A stretch of 64,000 nt of DNA, from the NCBI RefSeq assembly GCF_011751745.2, contig NZ_CP061170.1:682001-746000 (forward strand), written 5' to 3'. Source of the DNA: Paramicrobacterium fandaimingii (GTDB lineage: Bacteria; Actinomycetota; Actinomycetes; Actinomycetales; Microbacteriaceae). The translations under genes and the position numbers were made by a program. The notes beneath the pieces were generated by a model, which saw nothing but the letters and a program-made list of their open reading frames with translations, did no database searches and was not told the origin of the DNA. Positions 17,696 through 25,596 of the stretch are shown in pieces (the first letter of the stretch is position 1; every line of letters begins with the position of its first letter).

Positions 17696-17794
17696 ATCAC
17701 GGCGATGCTCGGCGGCTGAAGCTAGAAGCTGCTCAGAAGACCGGCTGCGACGCTCACGGCGATCGCAGCCGGTTCTTTTGCGCGGATGCTGGGG
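17696..17794. repeat. Right copy of the 99-bp direct repeat
   Basis: It matches 10933-11031 with one mismatch at 17783. It begins with a duplicate of the last seven azgA codons plus stop (17696-17719), which here follows unrelated DNA, and continues into the functional xdhC 3' end. Confidence 0.97.
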
Positions 17795-18510
17795 AGGCCG
17801 ATGGGCGTCTGGATGCTGTCGACGCGCTCTGCCGCATTGCCCGCCTCGATGAGCTTCTTGCGAAAGCGCGTCCACTTGGCGCTCGAACCGATCAGCCCGA
17901 TCGAGCCGATGCTCGGCGTGCGCAGCGCAAGGTCGCACAGTGCGAGGTCCTCCGCATGATCGTGCGTCATGATGAACACGTGCGTGCCTTCGGGCAGCAG
18001 GGGCAGAACAGACTCAGGCACGGGAGCGTGATGCACGTCAATCGTCGCCGGGCCGTCGCGCACAATGGCGAGACCATCGTCGGCGACAGCATCCTCTCGT
18101 GAATCGATGAGTGTGAGCGTGAGATCATGCCGCGAGAGAATGCGGGCAAGTTCATGGCCGACATGTCCCATGCCGAAAATGGCGACGGAGGGGGCTGTGC
18201 GCACGGGTTCGAGAAGCATGGTGACCTCGCCTCCACAGCACTGAACGCCGTACTCGGCTGGCGCCTTGTCGCTCAGATTGAGAGTGATGAGCTCCGGTGT
18301 GGACTCGTCTGACTCCAGCATCTCACGGGCGCGATCGATGGCCACGGCCTCGAGGTTGCCCCCGCCGACGGTTCCCCAGGTGTCATCGCGCGACACGACC
18401 ATCTTTGCGCCGCCGTCGCGCGGTGAATGCCCGCGCACGCGCGCGAGGGTCACGATGATGTGACCCTCGCGGCGTTCGCGCAGGGCCTGAACAGCCCTGA
18501 GCCAGTCCAT
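17722..18510 (-). CDS. xdhC: XdhC-family molybdenum cofactor insertion factor
   Basis: This 262-residue protein prepares the molybdenum cofactor (sulfuration and insertion) for xanthine dehydrogenase. The N-terminal XdhC/CoxI domain holds ARVRGHSPRDGGAKMVVSRD and GTVGGGNLEAVAI. CCGG at about 97-100 holds the conserved cysteines, and the C-terminal Rossmann part has FGMGHVGHELARIL and GLIGSSAKWTRFRKKL. Its start shares one nt with the xdhB stop, so it is the last gene of xdhABC. The last 24 codons are duplicated at 10959-11031. Confidence 0.92.
   Translation of the reverse strand: MDWLRAVQALRERREGHIIVTLARVRGHSPRDGGAKMVVSRDDTWGTVGGGNLEAVAIDRAREMLESDESTPELITLNLSDKAPAEYGVQCCGGEVTMLLEPVRTAPSVAIFGMGHVGHELARILSRHDLTLTLIDSREDAVADDGLAIVRDGPATIDVHHAPVPESVLPLLPEGTHVFIMTHDHAEDLALCDLALRTPSIGSIGLIGSSAKWTRFRKKLIEAGNAAERVDSIQTPIGLPSIRAKEPAAIAVSVAAGLLSSF
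17741..17772. terminator. Second copy of the azgA/xdhC terminator, inside xdhC
   Basis: The same 10-bp perfect stem as at 10978-11009, within the last codons of xdhC. On the plus strand, with its TTCTTTT tail, it would end the island operon 108 nt after the amidohydrolase stop. Confidence 0.75.
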
Positions 18511-20891
18511 CAGGACCCCGCGAGACTCGGCTCGGGAGCTGGCACAGCGTCGTTCTGCGCGTCGTCGTTAAGCGCCGCAGCCTGCTGCAGCGCCCAGAAC
18601 ACGTTCTCGGGCGTTGCAGGGGAGGCAAGCTCGCGCATCGCTCCGGCGGGGCCAAACGAGGCAGCAGCCTGACGCAGGGCCTCACGCGCGCTGAACGCGA
18701 GCATGAGCGGCGGTTCTCCAACGGCCTTCGAACCGTAGACGACGCCGTCTTCATGAGCGCGATCGTAGAGCGTCACATTGAACTCCTCGGGCATCTCCGA
18801 AAAGCTCGGCAGCTTGTATGTGCTCGCCGCCTGCGTCAGCAGTCGGCCGCGGCCCGGGCCATCCGATGAGTCCCAGCGCAGATCCTCGAGGGTGAGCCAA
18901 CCCATGCCTTGAACGAAGCCGCCCTCAACCTGGCCGATGTCGATGATCGGCGAGAGAGAGTCGCCGACGTCATGCACGATGTCGACACGGCGGATGCGGT
19001 AGGCCCCCGTGAAGCCGTCGACTTCGACCTCCGTGGCGGCGGCACCGTACGCGAAGTACTTGAATGGCGAGCCGAACCAGGCCTCGGAATCCCAGTGCAG
19101 CCCTTCGGTGCGGTAATACCCGGATGCCGAGAGCTGAACGCGCTGCAGGTACGCCTCTTTCGCCACGTCGTCGAACGTGACCGAGTCGTGTTGGCCCAGA
19201 GCGGTGACCGAGCCCTGCGAAAAGCGCACGTCGCTGGGGCTGGTCCGCAGCATTGTGGCGGCCACCCCCGCCATGCGCTCGCGGATCTGCTCGCACGCGT
19301 TCTTCACGGCGCCGCCGTTGAGGTCCGCACCGGTGCTCGCTGCTGTCGCCGAGGTGTTGGGAACCTTATCTGTGCGGGTCGGCGCGAGTCGCACAGCCGA
19401 CCGCGGAACGCCCAGTGCCGTCGCGGCTACCTGGATCATCTTCGTGTGCAGGCCTTGGCCCATCTCGGTCCCACCGTGGTTGATGAGAACGGAGCCGTCT
19501 TTGTACACGAGAACGAGGGCGCCAGCCTGGTTGAACGCCGCAACGTTAAACGAGATTCCGAATTTGATGGGAGTGACGGCAAGCGCGCGCTTCGTATGGG
19601 GGTGCGCGGCGTTGAAAGCGGCGATCTCCGTGCTGCGCTCTGTGAAGTTCGCGTTGTCAAGGACCTGATCCCAGATCTCGTGCATGCGCTCGGCATGGCG
19701 CACCGGCTGCCCATATGGCGTGTCTTGACCGGCGACATAGAAGTTGCGCCTGCGCAGGTCTGCCGGGTCGATGCCCAGCTCGGGGGCACACCGGCCCATG
19801 ATGTCCTCAATAACGAAGACTCCCTGGGGGCCGCCAAACCCTCGGAAAGCAGTCTGAGACGTCTTATTCGTCTTCGAGATGCGCCCCAGCGCCTCGATGT
19901 CAGGAATCCAATACGCGTTGTCGAGGTGGCACAGCGCGCGGCCGAGCACGGCCTCCGAGAGATCGAGACTCCAGCCGCCATCAGCAGTGAGCGTCGCTTT
20001 GAGGCCGAGGATCTTTCCGTCATCGGAGAATCCGACGGACCAGCTGACGTGAAAGCCGTGGCGCTTGCCCGTGATCGTCATGTCTTGCGTGCGATTCAGC
20101 CGCAGCCTGACGGGGCGCCCTGTGAGAGAGGTGCCGATGGCTGCGATCGCTGCGAGGCCGTGCGGCTGCATCTCTTTTCCGCCGAATCCGCCTCCCATGC
20201 GAATGCACTGCACCGCTACCTCGTTGTTCGAGAGCCCGAGCACGTGCGCAACGATCTCCTGAGTCTCGGACGGGTGCTGCGTTCCGGCCTGAACATACAA
20301 AGTGCCACCCTCGTCGTAGTACGCGAGCGAGGCCATCGTCTCGAGGTAGAAGTGCTCCTGACCGCTGAACTCGGTGACTCCCTCGAAGACGTGCGGCGCG
20401 CTCGCGAGAGCGGCGTCGGCGTCTCCGCGGCGGGTGAGCCTCTGCGGGCCTTGGAAGGACTCGGCCTCGATGGCGTCGCGAACGGTGACGAGCGAGGGGA
20501 GTGGCTCGTAGTCGACTTCGACGGCGGCGGCACCCAGTCGCGCCGCCTCCTGACTCTCGCCGAGCACCCAGCACACGGGGTGGCCGTAGTACATCACCTC
20601 GGTAGGAAAGAGGGGCTCGTCGTTCTTCACGCCCGCATCGTTGATGCCGGGCACGTCGTCCGCGGTCAGCACGCGAACGACTCCGTGAACCTGGAGTGCC
20701 TTCTCGAAGCGCATTCCGGTGACGAGGGCGTGAGCGTGCGGCGCCTGCACAGGCCAGGCGGTGAGGGCATCGCCGCGGGCCGCAATGTCGTCGGTGTAGA
20801 GGGCGGCGCCCGTGACGTGTCCAACGGCGCTTTCGTGTGGTTCGGGAACTCCGACGACCGGGTTATCTGGGCGTTCAGACAGTGCGCTCAT
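18510..20891 (-). CDS. xdhB: Xanthine dehydrogenase, molybdopterin-binding subunit
   Basis: This 793-residue large subunit hydroxylates hypoxanthine and xanthine at the Mo site. Recognisable parts are the N-terminal VGHVTGAALYTDD, FGGKEMQPHG, SQTAFRGFGGPQG (substrate-binding Arg loop), GGTEMGQGLHTK, and GSKAVGEPPLMLAFSAREA with the catalytic Glu in GEPP. ATG 20889-20891 overlaps the xdhA stop by 4 nt. A longer reading into xdhA is only a frame extension. It works with the FAD/2Fe-2S subunit and XdhC. Motifs for the xanthine dehydrogenase branch are complete. Confidence 0.94.
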   Translation of the reverse strand: MSALSERPDNPVVGVPEPHESAVGHVTGAALYTDDIAARGDALTAWPVQAPHAHALVTGMRFEKALQVHGVVRVLTADDVPGINDAGVKNDEPLFPTEVMYYGHPVCWVLGESQEAARLGAAAVEVDYEPLPSLVTVRDAIEAESFQGPQRLTRRGDADAALASAPHVFEGVTEFSGQEHFYLETMASLAYYDEGGTLYVQAGTQHPSETQEIVAHVLGLSNNEVAVQCIRMGGGFGGKEMQPHGLAAIAAIGTSLTGRPVRLRLNRTQDMTITGKRHGFHVSWSVGFSDDGKILGLKATLTADGGWSLDLSEAVLGRALCHLDNAYWIPDIEALGRISKTNKTSQTAFRGFGGPQGVFVIEDIMGRCAPELGIDPADLRRRNFYVAGQDTPYGQPVRHAERMHEIWDQVLDNANFTERSTEIAAFNAAHPHTKRALAVTPIKFGISFNVAAFNQAGALVLVYKDGSVLINHGGTEMGQGLHTKMIQVAATALGVPRSAVRLAPTRTDKVPNTSATAASTGADLNGGAVKNACEQIRERMAGVAATMLRTSPSDVRFSQGSVTALGQHDSVTFDDVAKEAYLQRVQLSASGYYRTEGLHWDSEAWFGSPFKYFAYGAAATEVEVDGFTGAYRIRRVDIVHDVGDSLSPIIDIGQVEGGFVQGMGWLTLEDLRWDSSDGPGRGRLLTQAASTYKLPSFSEMPEEFNVTLYDRAHEDGVVYGSKAVGEPPLMLAFSAREALRQAAASFGPAGAMRELASPATPENVFWALQQAAALNDDAQNDAVPAPEPSLAGS

Positions 20892-22321
20892 GCTCCCACC
20901 TCCTCGCGTTCTGCAGTTTGGGCAAAGAACTTCAGCACCGCCTGCGAGAGCATGATGCTTCGGTATTCGCTGCTTGCACGGTGGTCGCTCATTGGCGTTC
21001 CCTCCCGGGCAAGGGATGCTGCGGCATCCCGCGCCGTTTCGGCGGTCCACGGCTTTCCAACGAGCAGCGCTTCCGTCTCGAGCCCACGGATCGGGGTGGC
21101 GGCAACGCCGCCGAGCCCGATGCGCGCTCTGCTGATGATTCCGTCTTCAATGTCAAAGGCGAAGGCGATGGCGACGCTTGAGATGTCGTCAAAGCGACGC
21201 TTGGCGATCTTGTGGAACGCCGTCTCCGTTGCGAGGGGAAGCGGAATGCGAATGGCACGGATGAGCTCGTCGTCAGCGCGCACCGTCTTGCGGTAGCCGG
21301 TGAAGTACTCGGCAAGAGCGACGTCGCGCTCGCCGCGTACCGACGCGAGAATGACGCTGGCGTCGAGGGCGAGAAGAGCCGGGGGAGCGTCGCCGATGGG
21401 CGACCCTGTGCCGACGTTGCCGCCGATCGTGGCTCGGTTGCGAATCAGCCGCGACGCGAATTGAGGGAAGACCTGGCCGAGAAGCGGCACGCGGCCTGCG
21501 AGATAGCGCTCCACTTCCGAAAGCGTCACGGAGGCACCGATCTCAACGGCTGAATTGTCCATCGTCAGCGTACGAAGTTCGGGCAGCCGATCGATTGCCA
21601 CCATGAGCGGAACGCGCGTTCCCTTGATGTTGACATCGACGCCCCAGTCGGTTGATCCCGCGACGATGACGGCCTCGGGCTCCTGCGTCAGCAACGCGAG
21701 GGCATCCGCGAGGGTTGTCGGGCGAACAAAGCGACCGTCGTCTGCCGAATAGTCGGTGGCAACGGGCTCGGGTGCCGCATCGTCGCGACGTGCGGCAAGC
21801 GCATCGTCGGCATCAGGAACACCGAGCTCATATGCGGCATCCCGAATGGGGCGGTACCCCGTGCACCGGCAGAGATTTCCGCTCAGCGCATGCAGGTCGA
21901 ACCCATTTTCGCCGTGCTCGGCGTCGGCAGGATGCTCGCAGGGGGTGCGATCTCCGCGGTAATACTCGGCGGCCATGCTGCAGGCAAATCCCGGTGTGCA
22001 GTAGCCGCACTGCGAGCCGCCGGCTTCAGCGAGCTTCGCCTGAACGGGGTGCAGCCCCTCTGCCGAGGCGAGACCCTCCGACGTGACGACCTCTTGACCG
22101 TCCAAGGCAGCAGCCGGTATCAGGCACGAGTTCACGGAGGTCCAGGTGCTGCCTCCGTTGCCGTCCGGATTGGCGACCATCACAGCGCACGCACCGCATT
22201 CGCCTTCAGCACAGCCTTCTTTGCTTCCGGTCAGTCTGTTCGCACGCAGCCAGTCCAGGGCATTTTCGTGTGCGCGGATGCCGGAAAGCGGGCGATTCTG
22301 CCCATTGACGGTCACATCCAT
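20888..22321 (-). CDS. xdhA: Xanthine dehydrogenase, fused 2Fe-2S and FAD subunit
   Basis: This 477-residue subunit carries electrons from the Mo site to NAD. The N-terminal 2Fe-2S domain has CAEGECGAC plus a further Cys. The second cluster domain has CGYCTPGF and CRCTGYRPI. From about residue 200 a CODH/FAD-binding domain follows (VIVAGSTDWGVDVN, then ATIGGNVGTGSPIGDAPP). AAGGAG lies 8 nt before the ATG. It is the first gene of the xdhABC operon and lies 93 bp downstream of a 17-bp palindrome at 22415-22431. The two-domain fusion in one chain is the small-subunit XdhA layout. Confidence 0.94.
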   Translation of the reverse strand: MDVTVNGQNRPLSGIRAHENALDWLRANRLTGSKEGCAEGECGACAVMVANPDGNGGSTWTSVNSCLIPAAALDGQEVVTSEGLASAEGLHPVQAKLAEAGGSQCGYCTPGFACSMAAEYYRGDRTPCEHPADAEHGENGFDLHALSGNLCRCTGYRPIRDAAYELGVPDADDALAARRDDAAPEPVATDYSADDGRFVRPTTLADALALLTQEPEAVIVAGSTDWGVDVNIKGTRVPLMVAIDRLPELRTLTMDNSAVEIGASVTLSEVERYLAGRVPLLGQVFPQFASRLIRNRATIGGNVGTGSPIGDAPPALLALDASVILASVRGERDVALAEYFTGYRKTVRADDELIRAIRIPLPLATETAFHKIAKRRFDDISSVAIAFAFDIEDGIISRARIGLGGVAATPIRGLETEALLVGKPWTAETARDAAASLAREGTPMSDHRASSEYRSIMLSQAVLKFFAQTAEREEVGA

Positions 22322-22414
22322 GTGTCACGCTCCTTGTCGATTCGAAGTGGCGTTCACCTCGAACCGCCGCACTTCGTCATACGGTGGGAATACGCGCCAA
22401 CCGACGCCGCCCTG

Positions 22415-22431
22415 CGCTGTCAACGACAGCG
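22415..22431. promoter_or_regulatory. Palindrome upstream of the xdh operon
   Basis: CGCTGTC-AAC-GACAGCG, perfect 7-bp arms with a 3-bp spacer, lies 93 bp upstream of xdhA. It could be an operator for a purine-responsive regulator. No regulator gene for it is encoded nearby. The remaining 22322-22554 stretch shows nothing else I can identify. Confidence 0.4.
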
Positions 22432-22554
22432 TTTGCAAATTCTACCCCGCTTTGATCAGTGGCGCCACTCAATTCGGAATTGCTTTTTCGCATCATGGAT
22501 ACTGGGTCGCGTGGTTTGTCTCGGAAGTGCGTGAATTTGCCATCGCCGGCGACC

Positions 22555-22783
22555 CCACGTATTGTTGGGAGCACCAAAGACCGTTGGTCTGTGGTGCGCA
22601 GTATTGCGCACACACGAAGGTTCTCTTCTCGAGAACGGCCCGCGCAGGTGGAATCGAAGTTCACGCAGAATCTCTGCATCAGCTCCGCGCCTCCTGTGCC
22701 GGAGCTTTTTTCATGAGCGGGCCGCCACGGTGTGAGGGGCGCGTCGCCTCCGCGACGCGCGAACACATACATAAGGAGTGGCC
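22555..22783 (+). ncRNA. L10-type ribosomal protein leader of rplJL
   Basis: The stretch before rplJ has several successive hairpins: AGACC-GTT-GGTCT (22578-22590), GTGCGCA-GTAT-TGCGCAC (22594-22611), GTTCTC-TTCTC-GAGAAC (22620-22636), then the terminator-like stem at 22681-22711. This fits the L10(L12)-binding leader that lets the ribosomal stalk proteins repress their own operon. The AGACC...GGTCT element is the part I associate with that leader. Exact ends are estimated. Confidence 0.6.
22681..22711 (+). terminator. Attenuator hairpin in the rplJ leader
   Basis: AGCTCCG and CGGAGCT pair across a 12-nt loop and are followed directly by T6. This is a textbook intrinsic terminator placed 72 nt before rplJ rather than after a gene, so attenuation is the likely purpose. 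Confidence 0.75.
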
Positions 22784-23299
22784 ATGGCGAACAAGGAAGC
22801 CACGGTTGCCGAGCTCACGGACAAGTTCCAGAACTCGACTGCCGTTCTGCTGACCGAGTACCGCGGCCTCACTGTGGGCCAGCTCAAGGAGCTGCGCACG
22901 TCCATCAGTGCGGACGCAACCTACGCCGTGGTGAAGAACACGCTGACCAAGATCGCTGCGAACAACGCCGAGATGTCGTCACTCAACGACGATCTGACCG
23001 GCCCGTCCGCAATCGCATTCGTGCACGGTGACCCCGTCGCGGTTGCCAAGGGTCTGCGCAACTTTGCCAAGGCAAACCCTCTCCTGGTGATCAAGGGCGG
23101 TTACTTTGACGGTAACCCGCTGACCGCCGAAGAGGTAGGCAAGCTCGCCGACCTCGAGTCCCGCGAAGTCATGCTGGCGAAGCTCGCCGGTGCCTTCAAG
23201 GCCTCGCTGTTCGGAGCCGCATATCTGTTCAACGCACCGCTGTCGAAGGCCGTTCGCACGGTCGACGCGCTGCGTGAAAAGCAGGAGTCCGCTGCGTAG
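22784..23299 (+). CDS. rplJ: 50S ribosomal protein L10
   Basis: This 171-residue protein anchors the L7/L12 stalk on the 50S subunit. The N-terminal [14 protein letters not shown] and [15 protein letters not shown], followed by [10 protein letters not shown], are typical of L10. The C-terminal helix ([12 protein letters not shown]) binds L7/L12 dimers. ATG 22784 has AAGGAG 5 nt upstream. A GTG two codons earlier overlaps that box and was rejected. It is followed 47 nt later by rplL, the usual pair. Confidence 0.98.
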   Translation: MANKEATVAELTDKFQNSTAVLLTEYRGLTVGQLKELRTSISADATYAVVKNTLTKIAANNAEMSSLNDDLTGPSAIAFVHGDPVAVAKGLRNFAKANPLLVIKGGYFDGNPLTAEEVGKLADLESREVMLAKLAGAFKASLFGAAYLFNAPLSKAVRTVDALREKQESAA

Positions 23300-23346
23300 G
23301 CATTTGCCTGCCCGCGGTGAGTAAACGAATCAACAAGGAGAAAACA

Positions 23347-23736
23347 ATGGCAAAGCTGTCAACTGACGAGCTCATCGAGGCTTTCAAGGAGCTCTCGCTC
23401 ATCGAGCTCAACGAGTTCGTCAAGGTCTTCGAGGAGACCTTCGAGGTCACCGCTGCCGCTCCCGTCGCCGTTGCTGGTGCAGCTCCGGCTGCCGGTGGTG
23501 CCGCTGAAGAAGAGGCCGAAGAGCAGACCGAGTTCGACGTCATCCTCGAGGGTGCCGGCGACAAGAAGATCCAGGTCATCAAGGTTGTGCGCGAGCTCAC
23601 CTCGCTGGGCCTCGGCGACGCCAAGGGCCTCGTCGACGGCGCTCCGAAGGCTGTGCTCGAGGGTGCAAACAAGGAGAACGCTGACAAGGCAAAGGCCGCT
23701 CTCGAAGAGGCCGGCGCCAGCGTCACGCTCAAGTAA
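23347..23736 (+). CDS. rplL: 50S ribosomal protein L7/L12
   Basis: This 129-residue stalk protein recruits translation factors. It has an N-terminal dimerisation helix ([27 protein letters not shown]), an Ala/Val-rich hinge and a C-terminal domain with [37 protein letters not shown] and ending ASVTLK. AAGGAG precedes the ATG at 23347. An upstream in-frame start at 23317 lacks a ribosome site. Confidence 0.98.
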   Translation: MAKLSTDELIEAFKELSLIELNEFVKVFEETFEVTAAAPVAVAGAAPAAGGAAEEEAEEQTEFDVILEGAGDKKIQVIKVVRELTSLGLGDAKGLVDGAPKAVLEGANKENADKAKAALEEAGASVTLK

Positions 23737-23765
23737 TCACGTCCCTTTCGGGACACGTGTGATTC

Positions 23766-23804
23766 CAGAAGGCTCTGCCCCACCTGCGGGGGCGGGGCCT
23801 TCTG
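23766..23804 (+). terminator. Terminator of the rplJL operon
   Basis: A long GC-rich hairpin with CAGAAGGC and GCCTTCTG arms and CCCC/GGGG inside. It is preceded by a second smaller hairpin (GTCCC-TTTC-GGGAC, 23741-23754) just after the rplL stop. Confidence 0.7.
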
Positions 23805-23828
23805 CTGTTAACCCACCCGTCTCTCGCT

Positions 23829-23857
23829 TTGCTACATAGATAGGCTATATATATAAT
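23829..23857 (+). promoter_or_regulatory. Near-consensus promoter producing a leaderless marR mRNA
   Basis: TTGCTA (23829-23834), exactly 17 nt, then a perfect TATAAT (23852-23857). Transcription would start about 7 nt further on, at or next to the ATG at 23865. The stretch is strikingly AT-rich, and the ATAGATAG...TATATAT region is loosely palindromic, as expected for an autoregulated site. Confidence 0.65.
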
Positions 23858-23864
23858 GGCAGAT

Positions 23865-24332
23865 ATGACCGGACACTCGCGCGCAGCAGATGAGCGCGAG
23901 ACAGAAGTACTGATCGGTGAACTCGTCTCGTCGGCGCATCGGCTGACGCGACTCGCCGCGCAGGCTTTGGTTGATCCGCAGAACCCGGCAGTGTGGCGTA
24001 CGGTTTCCGCTCTTCGTTCTCTCGGCCCGACGCGGCTCGGCGAGCTTGCTCGGCAGTCGCGTGTGACGCAGCCGACAATGACCAAGATCGTTCAGCACCT
24101 CGTCGAGCTGGACTGGGTCACTCGCGTTGCCGACCCCGACGATGCCCGAGCCCAGGTGCTTGATGTGACGGAGAGCGGTATCAGTGCACTTGGAGAGTGG
24201 CGCACGGCGCTCGCGCGCTCCCTTGCTCCCTACTTCGCCGATCTCAGCAGCGAAGACGCCAGAGTGATCGAGCGCACGCTCGAGATCGTCAACGAACGCA
24301 CATCGGTCGATCGCGGCACAGCCCCAAGATAA
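23865..24332 (+). CDS. MarR-family regulator, probably leaderless
   Basis: This 155-residue winged-helix regulator has the recognition region LGELARQSRVTQPTMTKIVQHL and wing VADPDDARAQVLDVTESG. The longest frame begins at ATG 23856, but those bases overlap a perfect -10 box. ATG 23865 is therefore preferred and would sit at the 5' end of the mRNA. The MFS gene starts 15 nt downstream, so the regulator probably controls that transporter and itself. The ligand is unknown. Confidence 0.87.
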   Translation: MTGHSRAADERETEVLIGELVSSAHRLTRLAAQALVDPQNPAVWRTVSALRSLGPTRLGELARQSRVTQPTMTKIVQHLVELDWVTRVADPDDARAQVLDVTESGISALGEWRTALARSLAPYFADLSSEDARVIERTLEIVNERTSVDRGTAPR

Positions 24333-24347
24333 AGGAGATCACTTCCC

Positions 24348-25592
24348 GTGAAATCAGCCTCTGACGGCGGAATGCGCGACATTCTCAAGCAGCCCAAATC
24401 CGTCTGGGCCGTGGCATTCGCCGCGGTCATCGCGTTCATGGGCATTGGCCTCGTCGATCCGATTCTTCCCAGCATCGCCGCGGACCTTCAGGCAACGCCG
24501 ACAGAGACGGAAATGCTCTTCACCAGCTATCTTGCGGTGACGGGGCTCGCGATGTTCTTCACGAGCTGGCTCTCAAGTCGACTCGGTGCGAAGCGAACAC
24601 TGATGTTCGGACTCGTGCTGATTGTGGCGTTCGCCTTGTTCGCCGCGCTCTCGAACAACGTCGAGGCGGTCATCGGCTTCCGGGCGGGCTGGGGCCTCGG
24701 CAATGCGCTCTTCATCTCGACGGCACTGGCGACGATTGTCGGATCAGCCGCGGGCGGCTCCAGTGCGGCGATCATTCTGTACGAGGCTGCTTTGGGGCTC
24801 GGCATCGCCGTCGGCCCGCTGCTTGGCGGTCTTCTCGGCCACATCAGCTGGCGCGGGCCGTTCTTCGGCACAGCAGTGCTGATGGCTATCGGATTTATCG
24901 CGATCGTCACTCTGCTGAAGGCGGATTCCGGCGCGAATGCGCGTGTCGAACCGATTCCCGTTTCGGCGCCGTTCACAGCGCTCGCGCGACCGGCACTTGG
25001 TATTCTCGCCGTTGCGGCGCTGTTCTACAACATGGCGTTCTTCGTTCTGCTGGCCTACTCACCGTTTCCGCTCGGGCTTCCGGCAATGGGCCTCGGATTG
25101 ACGTTCTTCGGCTGGGGCGTCGGTCTCGCTCTGACAAGCGTCTTCCTCGCGCCGTTCCTGACCGCGCGACTGCGGAGAACGACGGTGCTGCGCATCGCCC
25201 TCGCACTGTTGGCACTGACGCTCGTTGCCGCCGGCATCGTCATTGACAGCGTGCCGGGACTCATCGCGTGCATCGTCTTCGGCGGACTCGTGCTCGGTGT
25301 GCTGAACACCGTGCTCACCGAGTCGGTCATGGAATCCACAGATCTTCCCCGCTCGGTGGCATCGTCCGCCTACTCCGGAGTGCGCTTCGTCGGCGGTGCA
25401 ATCGCTCCGACGGCCGCGACGATGCTTGCCGATTCCTTTGGTGCATCGATACCGTACTTCGTTGCGGCGGGTGCTGCGTTCATCTCATTCCTCGTCATCC
25501 TGATCGGACACAGAGTGCTGCGCAGGGTGAATACGTCGATCGGAAGCGAGCTCGACGAAGCGACCGCGATCGCCGCAGGAGACGCATCCTGA
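24348..25592 (+). CDS. MFS transporter (12 TM, drug efflux type)
   Basis: This 414-residue permease starts at GTG 24348 after AAAGGAG. Residues 20-405 hold 12 hydrophobic segments, with GLVDPILPSIAADLQATPTE at TM1, SSRLGAKRTLMFG (motif A) between TM2 and TM3, and EAALGLGIAVGPLLGG (motif C-like) at TM5. It belongs to the DHA1-like proton antiporters. It is coupled to the upstream marR gene, so substrate-induced efflux is the likely role. It converges on the LacI gene with only 4 nt between stops. Confidence 0.88.
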   Translation: MKSASDGGMRDILKQPKSVWAVAFAAVIAFMGIGLVDPILPSIAADLQATPTETEMLFTSYLAVTGLAMFFTSWLSSRLGAKRTLMFGLVLIVAFALFAALSNNVEAVIGFRAGWGLGNALFISTALATIVGSAAGGSSAAIILYEAALGLGIAVGPLLGGLLGHISWRGPFFGTAVLMAIGFIAIVTLLKADSGANARVEPIPVSAPFTALARPALGILAVAALFYNMAFFVLLAYSPFPLGLPAMGLGLTFFGWGVGLALTSVFLAPFLTARLRRTTVLRIALALLALTLVAAGIVIDSVPGLIACIVFGGLVLGVLNTVLTESVMESTDLPRSVASSAYSGVRFVGGAIAPTAATMLADSFGASIPYFVAAGAAFISFLVILIGHRVLRRVNTSIGSELDEATAIAAGDAS

Positions 25593-25596
25593 TCGC

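Noticed and set aside
18909-21296. A 795-codon open frame antisense to xdhB
   Set aside because: It is the mirror of a GC-rich gene with all xanthine dehydrogenase motifs on the other strand. The translated sequence is Arg/Val/Gly-rich without any domain.
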